This document shows positions 1 to 10,600 of a stretch of 64,000 bases of DNA, piece by piece; positions within the stretch are counted from its first letter, which is position 1; the number at the start of each line of letters is the position of its first letter. The notes under the pieces are model-generated. The model was not told the DNA's origin, searched no databases, and saw only the letters and a program-made list of their open reading frames with translations. The translations under genes and the position numbers were made by a program. Source of the stretch: Lepidodermella squamata (lineage: Eukaryota; Gastrotricha). The stretch covers positions 1,550,001 to 1,614,000 of the forward strand of contig JBLDXI010000055.1 in the NCBI GenBank assembly GCA_047495785.1, read 5' to 3'.

Positions 1-1
1 G

Positions 2-562
2 GAAAGTCTCTTTATTGCCACGTGGTATAAACTACGCCCAAGCAAAGATTCGGCTTGCAGCAATACTTTCCAGACGATTCTAGCCACAGACAACACGTTC
101 ACTTTCGCCATTGTCAACTACGCTGACATGGAATGGCCAGGTGAGAGGGTCTGCACAGACACGCCAAAAGAGGTCCGAGTCGGCTACGACAATCGTGAAC
201 ACGACCACGGGCGCCGCCACGAAGAGTCGCTATCTTGCCAGGCTAACGTAACTGAAGTCCGTAGAAATTCTAATGTCAACGTTCCAGGAACTTACATCTT
301 CCGCCTGGACAACGCTGGTCTGAATTATCTTGATAATGTTTACTACTACGTCAAGGACTTGTGGAGTGTTTGGGTGTGGTCTAGCCTATTCCTGTCCTTC
401 TCAGTCGGCATGTTGTTCAGCCTGTGCTGTGTTGCCTGCTGCTCGTGCTGCTGTGGCGGGAAAAGCAAGAAGAATAAGATGACACGAGCGAAACACTATC
501 GCCGCTTCGATGTTCGCCCATCTCCGCCAATCTATTCTGTGTACCCTGATGATTTGATGTAG
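2..562 (+). CDS. NIDO-domain membrane protein, 3' part
   Basis: Open from base 2 with no start inside the window, so the 5' end lies upstream. The visible 186 residues carry the second half of a nidogen-type NIDO domain (FIATWYKLRPS, then NTFQTILATDNTFTFAIVNY), a linker with an HDHGRRHEE stretch, one membrane segment (about VWSSLFLSFSVGMLFSL) and a short cytoplasmic tail that opens with a cysteine cluster (CCVACCSCCC) followed by Lys/Arg. The cluster looks palmitoylated, which is inference. It is a close paralogue of the next gene, so this is a tandem pair. NIDO proteins are usually extracellular or cell-surface proteins; the role here is unknown. Confidence 0.85.
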   Translation, partial: ESLFIATWYKLRPSKDSACSNTFQTILATDNTFTFAIVNYADMEWPGERVCTDTPKEVRVGYDNREHDHGRRHEESLSCQANVTEVRRNSNVNVPGTYIFRLDNAGLNYLDNVYYYVKDLWSVWVWSSLFLSFSVGMLFSLCCVACCSCCCGGKSKKNKMTRAKHYRRFDVRPSPPIYSVYPDDLM

Positions 563-789
563 GTTTTTAGCAGAGAGTAAACATGAACCATTACGACTTA
601 TTTTGCAGCCCTTCAAAGTATTAATGGCCGCTCCCAATCCCCATGCCGTGACCCGGTGATTCAGCTGATCGCAATTTGCAATGAACAAACCAGGACTTTT
701 TGATTACCTGCGCTTAAGCTTGCTTTAAAACTGTTTTAGAAAAAATTGAATGATACCTTCTTTGTTTTCAATTTTAGAATTTGAAAACT

Positions 790-1788
790 ATGAAAACAGC
801 ATTGGTTTTCCTTGCTGGTGTTTTGGCCGTGCAAGCCAACAACGGTATTCTCAATCACCTCTTTCCATGGCCTCTAAGCCAAGACGACTTGCATTTGGAG
901 TTTGACCCGACTAAAGACGTCGTGTCGAAATACATTCCGCTTGAGTCGGCATATCTTGTAGGCAAACATGGAGAGAAAGGCCTTTACCTGCACAGCTCAG
1001 GAGCTATCTCTTTCCGCAACGACAGCGTTCCGCAGAATTCAGCCGGCATTTGTGGGCCTCAGAACGTGACCTTCCGCGGCATTGCGCCATTCTTGGCTCT
1101 CACCCGCTTCAACCAAGACAGCCGGGTAACTTATCGCGAAACCAACGACAAAGCACTGCTTCAACAAGCTGAATCTGAAATTGTTACATCGTACCCGATT
1201 TTCGAAGGTCTCAGGCTAGAGCGCATTTTCATTGCAACGTGGTTCAACCTACGACCGAGTGAAAATTACGCGTGCGAAAACACCTTCCAAACCGTTCTCG
1301 CCACAGACGGCACCTTCACCTTCGCCATCGTCAACTACATTCAAATGCAGTGGCCGGGTGAAAATCGTTGCAACGACGCGCCGTTAGAGGTTCGGGTCGG
1401 CTACGACAATCGCGAACACGGCCACGGCCATCGCCACGATATTCCTCTCTCCTGCCTGGCGAACGTCACCCTGGTGCAAACATCGTCGAACGTCAACATC
1501 CCCGGCAAGTACATTTACCGCTTGGATAACGCTGGCTTGAACTATCTTTCCTGGGCCTACCACTACATTCGAGATGTTTGGAGCATCTGGATGTGGTCTG
1601 GCTTGTTTTTGTCCTTCTCTTTTGGTATGCTCGTGAGCCTGTGCTGCGCTGCCTGTTGCTCGTGCTGCCTTGGCAGCTCGAAGAAAAAGCAGATGCGCCG
1701 TAAGTACCGTCGTCAAGCTAACGATTGCAACGTTAGCAGCATTCATCCTCCTGGCTACTCGGTTTACAACCCAGATGATTTTCTGTAA
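790..1788 (+). CDS. NIDO-domain single-pass membrane protein
   Basis: Single-exon gene of 332 residues. The ATG at 790 is chosen because it directly precedes a signal peptide (KTALVFLAGVLAVQA); a T-rich acceptor-like AG ends at 777, suggesting trans-splicing or a 5'UTR intron. Order: signal peptide, about 75 residues, NIDO domain (roughly residues 80-190, with FIATWFNLRPS and TFQTVLATDGTFTFAIVNY), a His-rich patch (HGHGHRHD), a membrane helix near residue 270 and a tail with CCAACCSCC and basic residues. It is a tandem paralogue of the partial gene just upstream, 227 bp away. A type I surface or matrix-contact protein is likely; the partner is unknown. Confidence 0.88.
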   Translation: MKTALVFLAGVLAVQANNGILNHLFPWPLSQDDLHLEFDPTKDVVSKYIPLESAYLVGKHGEKGLYLHSSGAISFRNDSVPQNSAGICGPQNVTFRGIAPFLALTRFNQDSRVTYRETNDKALLQQAESEIVTSYPIFEGLRLERIFIATWFNLRPSENYACENTFQTVLATDGTFTFAIVNYIQMQWPGENRCNDAPLEVRVGYDNREHGHGHRHDIPLSCLANVTLVQTSSNVNIPGKYIYRLDNAGLNYLSWAYHYIRDVWSIWMWSGLFLSFSFGMLVSLCCAACCSCCLGSSKKKQMRRKYRRQANDCNVSSIHPPGYSVYNPDDFL

Positions 1789-2545
1789 GTTCATATGTTT
1801 GTTTATATGCCCGTATTTTTTAATTCGTTCTTATGTGCTTTAACAGCCCACCCAAGTATTGAAGTGTGGTCCATATCGTAAATTGAATTCGTGACTTTTA
1901 CCGTGCTGCTTAAAATTTGATTGAGAAAAGCTTGCATTTCGTCAATTTAAATAAAACATCGTAATTGCCGATGCACCTACAAGGCTTTTTATTATATGCC
2001 TGTGGCCTGTGGTTTTAAAATTATCGCATAAAACAGTGCTGTTCAGTGTTCAGTGAATCGGTCCTCGAGTCATCTGCAGTCCTCTACTTCATTTAGGCAA
2101 GGCGAGGGCTAACAGGTAATGGACGACGGGCGCGTGGCCAAAATTTGGTGGAAGGCGAGCTTCCTCGGTGTTTCTATGCTTTCTGATTTATGGCATCAAA
2201 AGCTGGCCATCTCAAAGGTAGGCTCAAAACTGCGGGAGTCCACATTTAAGATTTAGCTTTTATGGTTACTTGGTGGGGTTTAGTTGGGGTTTATCTTGGT
2301 GGGGTTAGGGTTCAGTCCACCGAGTCGTCAACTTCACACATGTCTGAAAAGTGTTGTCTCTTCATAAAACGAATGAAAATTATGTTGACTTCATAAAATG
2401 AATTCTTATGCTAGGGCCAAAGAGAAATAATAAACATATATTCTATATCGACTTCTTGATTCTTTTTTTACGGTTATATCATCACAAGCAATTAATCAAA
2501 TAAAGCGAGTTCAGTCTGCTGAATCTATCACTCAGCGTGCAGCGG
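1789..2545. other. intergenic, convergent 3' ends, G-rich run
   Basis: Lies between the end of the NIDO gene (+) and the end of MTAP copy 1 (-). Apart from AT-rich sequence, the only structure I see is a G-rich stretch at 2275-2310 with four runs of three or four G on the + strand, able in principle to form a G-quadruplex. No ORF here looks real. Confidence 0.5.
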
Positions 2546-3685
2546 CTAAAATGGCGGCACCAAAGCTGCAAAAAAAACTAGATGAGTAATTAACTGGTTG
2601 AAATTATTATTTTTACGTTGTCGCAATGAGGCCAAATCCAAGCGTGCAATCTCGGGTAGAGCGCGAACCACGGTGCCCATGAATAGCGGACTGTACTTCA
2701 AAATGTGCTTTAGAACACTGTCGCTCAGTCCGCAAAAATATTCTCGGTCCTCGTCTTCGCTCTTTTCAACGCCAGGCTCCAACTCTTTTGGGACGGCCTC
2801 AGCCACAAATCCCAGCACTGCGTATGGAACACCAAGTTCCTGGAAGGCAACGACAAATCACAAATACACTTCAAAACGCGCGAAAAACCTTTGCTAAGAT
2901 AACTTCAGGAACTGTTGTTTGATCCATAACGTCTCCGCCGTATCCTCGGAACATTCGCAGTTCAGCTGGTGACGGCAGTCGAGGACCTTCGAAAGTTATG
3001 CAAATAGCTTTCTCGTGAACCTTAACAGCTGGGTCGGCATGAGCTGCCCGAGCCAAACATTCCCTTAGTTGTTTATTGAACGCCTGGCTCATTGGCGCAT
3101 GAAGAATTCCCTATTAGTCATTTTTACCGCGATATTGGTTACCTAAGCAAATCGCAGACTCTTTACCTTCAAGTGCTTACGATCTCCATCATAGAAAGTG
3201 TACGGGCCACGAGTTCCGCCGCGTGCGGTTTGATCAATGAAATCCGTCAGAATACACAGTTCGCCGACTTTAATATTCTCACCTCGAATAGAGAAGCTTG
3301 TCGACGAAGAAATGATAGCATCGCACTTGAGTTTATTCACAAGCGCGAAAATGTTAGCACGATAGTTAACCTGGGAAGGGCCTAACGGCAACATGCGAGT
3401 AGATATTACGATATTCTTATGACGAATTTAGCTGACCTACCCACAGCATGATGCTGGCCGTGCCTTGCTAGGAGTACCACTTCGACACCGTTCAGCGTTG
3501 TCCCGACAATAAGGTCAGATGACATGCCATATTTAGTGTCAATCGGGCCAAGCAGCTTTAGGTTCGGGTTCGGGCCAAACGGAAAACCTAGGCCGTCCAA
3601 GCCTGTCCCACAAATTATGCCGATCTAATGTTGAACGTTAACACGACTTGGGAAATTCGAATGGGTCTCATTTTACCTTCACCAT
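2546..3685 (-). CDS. MTAP/PNP-family phosphorylase, divergent copy 1
   Basis: Six exons: complement(join(2546..2565,2617..2839,2889..3110,3167..3381,3441..3624,3677..3685)), 290 residues. The start is a nine-base exon (Met-Val-Lys), an arrangement shared with copy 2. The fold signature is plain: GTGLDG near the N-terminus, ARHG, VNYRANIFAL, FYDG, EGPR and TTVPEV. 5'-Methylthioadenosine phosphorylase cleaves MTA to adenine and methylthioribose-1-phosphate in methionine and polyamine salvage. Key positions differ from human MTAP: GIIGG is GIICG, TTACGS is replaced by SSTSFS, and the purine-contacting ATDYD motif reads VAEAV, so both Asp residues are gone. Activity or substrate is probably altered. 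The last intron is 51 nt and stop-free, so retention would keep the frame. Confidence 0.87.
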
Positions 3686-4661
3686 TGTCCCTTCAAACAG
3701 CAGACGAGAGAAAGAGTAAACGAAAATAAATTAGAACTGCAGAGTATGCTATTCTGCTCACCACACGTAATCTTGTTTCCTTTTATTAATTTTATCTCAA
3801 CGGAAACCGGATAACGCTTTTCAAGTTTTAATCACCGGGTAATTTTTAGCAAGCAGACTCGGTGATAAAATCAAATGATAAAACTGTGGACAAGTTGACA
3901 CCAAAGACAAGTCACGCCGAAATTCGATCAATTTACACTGGGATGAACTACACTGTCATGCCTTGTATAGAAGGTTGTAAAGCCTCAAGCTGCTGATGGT
4001 GAAAGGAGGAAGGCCAACGGTGTGGAGAGCAAGCCAGTCCAGAAGTCCAGATCGCTATTCGGTAACTCGAGGCCGGTGACTACCGTCTAGTCGAACTGTG
4101 TAGCCGAGTGGGATGTCTGCCCGACAAAGGTCCACCTCAACCGGCGAATCGCCTGTCGAGCCAAACGGCTGCGCCAGCCGTAAAGCGCGAATTGCCCTCG
4201 TCCCGCTCGGCGTCTTCCTTATCGATGCTACTTCATTTCTCTGAATACCCCATTGACATTTTAGCTTAAGTTGGAACAACAGACGAAGTGAAAAAAAATT
4301 AATTTATTTTCATCTCTCGTAATCGTCAAGAATGTTAGTAAATAACAGTCGAAAATCGATGCGGGAAAAATTGCGAAGTTGACGAAACAAAAACAGTGAT
4401 AACAAGTTAAACACCGACTAGTGAAAGCTGGAAAAATTCTAAAAATATATTGCGTGTGTGTAAAATATTGCACGGTGAATAAAATTTGTACCACCCTTGT
4501 GATTAGACGACACATCAAAATGGAGGTCTTTAGTAATATTATTATTATTAGGCACCGACAGCAAGCGGCAAAATGTATAGATGGATCGCAATTGGAATAA
4601 CAATTTTTTGCGTGCATAAATAGGTCACTATAATTGCATAATTAGCTAATTTTGAGCGGTG
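3686..4661. other. intergenic between intersectin 3' end and MTAP copy 1
   Basis: About 1 kb separating two minus-strand genes. It contains a GC-richer island (about 4000-4260) with a 74-residue minus-strand ORF that shows no recognisable domain, then AT-rich sequence. Nothing else is supported; the upstream control region of MTAP copy 1 should lie here. Confidence 0.4.
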
Positions 4662-7600
4662 TTAGTCACCCCAATCGTCGAGGGCTAGGGTTGACAAAGC
4701 TCGGCGTTTCAACGCATCGTCGACCTGCCGCGTCTGAGAAAGTCGTCTCGCCATGCCGGATTGAGCTCGTCGCCCCGAAGCCGCGGCAGCTTTCAAATCT
4801 TGTTGCGAACTCGAGCCGAAAAACGTATCATCAGTTATACTCTCCCGTTTGCCCGTTGAACCAGGCGATGTTGGCGCGTTCGGGAAAAGTTGCACGTCCA
4901 GCTTCAGAATCACGACACCTTTCTGCCCAGGTGCCTGGTACAGCGGCAGCCTTTTGACTAGCGGCTGATGGCCAGCCCTAGAGCGGAATAGCGAAAATTT
5001 TTGCTGACTGCCAGTTTTTGTCAGCGTTTCATGCTCAGTGAGCAATTCTTTAATGCGAACTTCGGTTCCGCCGAGGAATGCTGCAAAAATCAACAATGCA
5101 AAAAGAATACTATCTGATTTAGTCACTTACAATTAGGACTAAATAGATCGCGGTCGTATACAGTAATGCATAGTACATCTTCGTCAGCATTTTTAAGCAT
5201 AAATTGAGCCGAATCGTTCCATTCAGGATTGCAATTCGAGTTGACAACCTTTGTTCGATGCTCTTGCTCGCCCAAAGTGAGTAAACAAAAGGCATCTGGT
5301 TTGCCCTTTGGCGGCCTGGCAAGCGGTAAATCTTTCGCCCCAACCACATTCAAACGAAGCCTGCCTATCGCAGTAGTCTTGTAAACTGTAAAAATATTAC
5401 GTCAAAATCCAACTTGAACAACAAAAAGTATTCGAAACTCACGAGACATCGACCTTTTAACCCGGGATTGCGCTTGCTTCGGCAAATATTGGGCGATAGC
5501 TTCGTTGATATTTTTTACCCAATTATTGCGATCAACGCCGGTTCTACCACGAAATTCGTAGAGCGTTTTCAAAACATCATTGTTGTCTTTCAGGAAAATG
5601 ACCAGATCGGTCAAGGACTCGGTGCTACTGCTGCTATTATTTGTCTCAACAGCTCTGGCATTGATTGAATCAAGCAAATAAGGTTGGCCATCGACTTTCA
5701 GCCTCAAATCACTGATTTTAGGATCGTCGGTGAAGAGGAGAGAATCATAGATTGCGCCCTTTACGACTTTCGTAACAAGCAAAATGTCGTTGAATAAAAA
5801 CACCCAAAGCGGCTTGGAAGGCGATTTTGTTTTCGCTAAGCTGCCGTGGAAAAGCAGCCGTCTTGGTCCAACGCAATTAGTCAGAGAGTTGAAGGTCAAT
5901 TTCTGTAAGCAAACTCCAATTCAATGAATGAATCAAAATAATAACGGAAGCTAGAACCTCGCATAAACCGGGAACAGTTGTATCAACGTGATTTTGAAGC
6001 CATTCGAGGCGGTGAGAATTCTCGCGTTGTTCGACACCCTGGTTTACCTGCTCGCACAGTTGCATAGCCTTTGCATGCGCTTCTTGCAAGTCATCGAAAT
6101 CGAAATTATCTGGCGAAGTGTAATCCAAGATCTGCAATAGGCTAGCGATGAATTTACAAATTCAGCATGCTCCTTATAATCAGACCTTTTTAACGAGCAG
6201 ATGATACTTGGTAACTCGTTGAACCGGTTTTAAAAGAAAAGAAGACAAAGGCAGGCCACCAGACCGGGAATCTCGCATGCATGCCTATTTAGAAAAATTA
6301 AGCTGGCTTTTTGCTGAAATCAGTTACTAACCTGATGAATCGGTTTGAACTTTTTCTCCGACTCAGACACACGCTGTAATAATGCAGATGCATTGTGATG
6401 GGCCGCGCAATATCGAATATAAGGTGTGAAATGAGGTAGCTGTTATAAATAGTTGAATTTCGGTGAAAATTGAGCAAAAATGAAACGCAGCTCACAGCGC
6501 TCGAAATAATGTCTGCAATACTGCTGAGGGGTTGATCATCACCGGACATCTGCCTGCGAACTCGAAGTGATCTGTTAAAATAGCCGATATGATAGCAACG
6601 TGGCTTTTATCAATGCATTTGAATTACTTGACAAGAGCGGAATTGCAAGAAATCAACTCGTCCCAGTTAATGAAAATCTTTTTGGCAAGGTCATCTGTGA
6701 AAGCGCCTCCGGCAACCAACGGTTTATGGAATACCTGTTAATAGAAAATCGTGTATCTAGTGTCAGCGCATGTCTATAAAAATCAATGCATCGGTGCCAC
6801 TATATCAGACGAAACAACTCAAGGCAAGTATTCGATTTTTGTGACAACACCTTTGAACGACTACGATGTGCGAATCGATTACTTCACAATGCAACGAAAC
6901 TGTGTAAAAACAGCCGGAAGCAAACTACTGACATGCGACACGTAGAGTGATTACGATCAAACCAAAAACTGGTGCATATGTGAACATGAATGCGTATCTA
7001 CTAACTTCGATTGCGGTCTGCAGGTCATGAACGTAATCCTCCTCTGATTTGATGAATTCCTCAATCGCGGCTTGTCTCTTTCGCTCTCGCCTCTCCTCGT
7101 CCATCTCCTCGCCCCAGTCGCCGGGCGAGGGCGAGTCGATCGCATAGCTGGGCGAGGCTGGGTTAGCTTGGTATGCAGCCGGCTCCTGGCTCATAACATT
7201 ATATTCCGACCAGGACGCGTAGGTCTCTTCCGCCGGGAATTCCTCGTTGTAAAATTGCGATTGGTCAACGACTAAAAATTTGTTCAAAAATGAACAAAAA
7301 CAGTTAGAATATTTCCCCGCTAACATGTGGCTATTTCATGGAAAGCAAGCAAGTTAGAAAAAACGATCTAAAACAAGGCTGCTGATGACACGTTTTACTT
7401 ACGTATTACCGCACATTTATGATTTAAATTTCTGATATGTAATAATTGATATATTAATAATCCGATAGAACGAATGATTGAGGCTTGACAAGCACGTTGT
7501 AATATTATCGATATTTTTTCGCCCAGGTATCTCTAGACATTCGTAGTAAACACACAGTAGAAGTAAATTGACGCAACGATCGGCCGCGAAATATAATTTC

Positions 7601-10600
7601 ATCTGCAGGACAAATAACGCAAATAGCACGAGATAGAATGAAAATGAAAACAAATGTAGAATATAATGATAACTACTATCATACATATATCGGCCGCTCA
7701 ATTTTTTGTTAAAAGCTTCGGTCACTGTTATTTCTGTTCTGTTTATCATTAGTAAGCACATTTTATCACAGACGGAAAATAAATTTTCACTCAACTATAC
7801 ATTTAGGTATATTATATAGTAAAGATTTCATCCTATACAAAGTGTTTTCAAAATTAATTTTGGGATTGGTAATTTGAATAATAATATTGGCAGGTAATAG
7901 GTGCAAAAAGCGGCTTTGGTCACGACAAAAAGACAATAAGGGAGGTTGAACCACCATGAAATTATTAAATCAACAGATGCCTTGCGACGCTAATTTTGAA
8001 CCACCGCAAGGCCATGTAGCAACAATTAAAATGGGTCCTGAACAAAAAAGGCCGCATTTATAGTTGAAAAATTCGCTTTAGTATAAAGAGGCAACCGACA
8101 CCAAATATGGTGTCGATAATTACGGTATATACTCAGAATTTGAAAGTTTCTCGGTGCAAATTTAGCCTAGAAGTTATCAACGTGCATGAATTTCACCTGC
8201 GAATCACAAACATAAAATAGACCACCAAGTTCGAGAACGAACAAAACAGAATGAGCACCCGAAAATACGGTTAAGAACTGCACTTTTTGCTATAAATTTT
8301 GCAGAATTTTCGTACGGTTATTAGATTATACATCGCCAGTATCGTCACTAAATTATATGCAAGCAAGCATGCGCGATGGCTTTTAGCATTTTAGAAATAC
8401 ACCAGTAATTTTCATGTAAGACCGTATGTTATCGCGATAGTGCAGAGTAAGACAGATAACCAGATAGGATAATACTGTGACGTCAGTGATGTTCATCTCT
8501 ATTTTTTGAAATACGCTGAGTGAAACGTGTCAAATAAAGGGAATTTCACAGTAATAACGATAAATATAGAAGCAAAAAATGAACGCAGATTTGATTGGAT
8601 TTTGGAAAACTCAATGCAGGGTAGTTTCAGTTAATAACAAAGCCGGTGAGAGACATGCAGTGTTTTTGTTCGTGTGATGGTAGTATAAAAAGGGCACACG
8701 TGATAGAAATAGCTCAAAGCAAAGAGGATCATGTAAGGGATTGTTCTTCAGCTCGAATCGCCTGTTGTTTTTTCCGGCTACGGGTACCGCCTCCAACGCT
8801 TTGTTCCTGGATGAAAAGGAGGAAAGTTGAAAGATGATCTGTTACTACGATTTTTCGAGTATCATGCGTTTTAATCGAGTGGGGATGGGGCCACTAAATT
8901 ATTCAGCGACCTATTGATATAGCAAGCTTGGCAAGCGACCAGGGATTAACCCGCTAGCTTCAGATATAGCTCTAATAATAGCCCGATATTTACAAGTACT
9001 TAAACTTACAAGGCTTTGGCTGTAGAGACGATTGGATGATTGGCTTCACGTAGTTTGAAGGGAACATGCCGACAATGCCGTTGAGTTCCCCGCGCCACCA
9101 ATCCGGATCGTCCTTGTTGATCACATTAATAATCTCGTCTTTCTTGAATGTGAGCTCATCGTCGTGGTTGGCAGCATACGGGTACATTGTAATCACTTTT
9201 TCTATACACGAATTAACGAACTTAGTTACCAAAAAAAGTCCGCCTTAATTATATTCCCACCTCTCTCAGCTTCGATATCGGACACAGGCGTTGTTCGAGA
9301 GCTTTGCCTCGACCCACCAGGGCCACCAGTCCAAGGCCGGACGTAGTTGGCCGGGAACCAACCGACCTGACGGGCCTTCCCTCTGGCGTGAAGTTCGCCC
9401 TGCCACCAACCGGAATCACTTTTCTTTTTGATGTAAATGAGGTTGCCAGGCTCAAGGGTCAACTGCTCAGCGCCAGTGGCTCGATATTCCGCGATCACAG
9501 TCACGATTTCCGGCTTCTTTCCACCGCCTTGCTTGCCCGACTGTTGAAAATAAAAACAACATGTTAACAAAAATTCGAGAAAACGGGTAATGGTCAAGCG
9601 TGCAATAAGGTGGAGAGAAAATTAGTAGAGGCATGCAATTAGTAAAAATAAAATCCCGCGAAACAATAGAACGAGACAACAGCCAGTATAATTACTTTTG
9701 GCGGAGGCTGATTCGACGAAGCAAGCTTAGTTTCGAGCTCAGCGCGGAGTCGCTCAGTAGCGCTCCCCTGGCTCGATGGAAGAAGGCTGGCAGGCTTAGT
9801 AGGATGCTGTGGCGAAGCGGGTGACATGACAGCACCCACCTCTGCGTCTTCTCCATACGTTACCTGTCCATCGGCCGAATTGTTAGTATCCAGGACAGGA
9901 GGGCTGAACGAGGGTGGGGCGGCATCCGACTATAGATGGAATGTTAGTATAATGAGGATTGATTGTTGAACCAAAAAATTATTATGTTGTTATTCGATAA
10001 ATTAATGTAGCTATGAAGAGCGGGGTATTTCTAATCACTATCAACCAACCGCCAATCTCGGAGCTGGGCGGTGAACACGATGCAACGTGTTAGCCACCTA
10101 CAATCATCCCGCAAAATGAAAAATATATTTCAAATATCCCATGCCATCCGAAAGAGAGTTAAGAATCGCTGGTTGCCATCATCATTTTTCAAAGCAAAAG
10201 TTTGGCGATTTTTTTTAGATCACAGCAATCGTGTTATGTGTATGTTTCAAACGAAGAACTTTGTTCAAATCAACTCACCGAAAACGCTTGTCTAACCACC
10301 TGTAATCACGCAAAATATGATGTATTCATAAATTCATGTAATGCCGGACTTCGAATACAATCAAGTTTCTCTCTCCGGAACTCTTTGATTTGGCTAGTTG
10401 ATCACTTAACGGTCTGTTTCTTTCTTCCACTAAATTTAATTATTCATACATCCACACGGCTCGTCAAGTTATCGATTTTTTTCTGCTCATTGGAGCATAT
10501 CTATAGCGTCACTAATTAGTATAAATTAGAGAACTTTTTTTTATTTTCCTCTAGTATATTAAAGGACTGGATTATTTTAAGGGCTCACCTCAGCATCAAG

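Noticed and set aside
1384-1794. 136-codon antisense ORF over the NIDO gene
   Set aside because: Shadow of the real reading frame; no domain. The same holds for the long antisense ORFs over RPS4, PPIP5K, BAG6 and the MAGUK.
4055-4279. 74-codon minus-strand ORF in a GC-rich patch, with a GTAGCCGAGTGG stretch resembling a tRNA-Leu/Ser A box
   Set aside because: No matching B box or acceptor stem could be found, and the ORF has no domain.
7417-7794. 125-codon minus-strand ORF in the long intersectin intron
   Set aside because: Low-complexity AT-rich composition, no domain, no splice partner.
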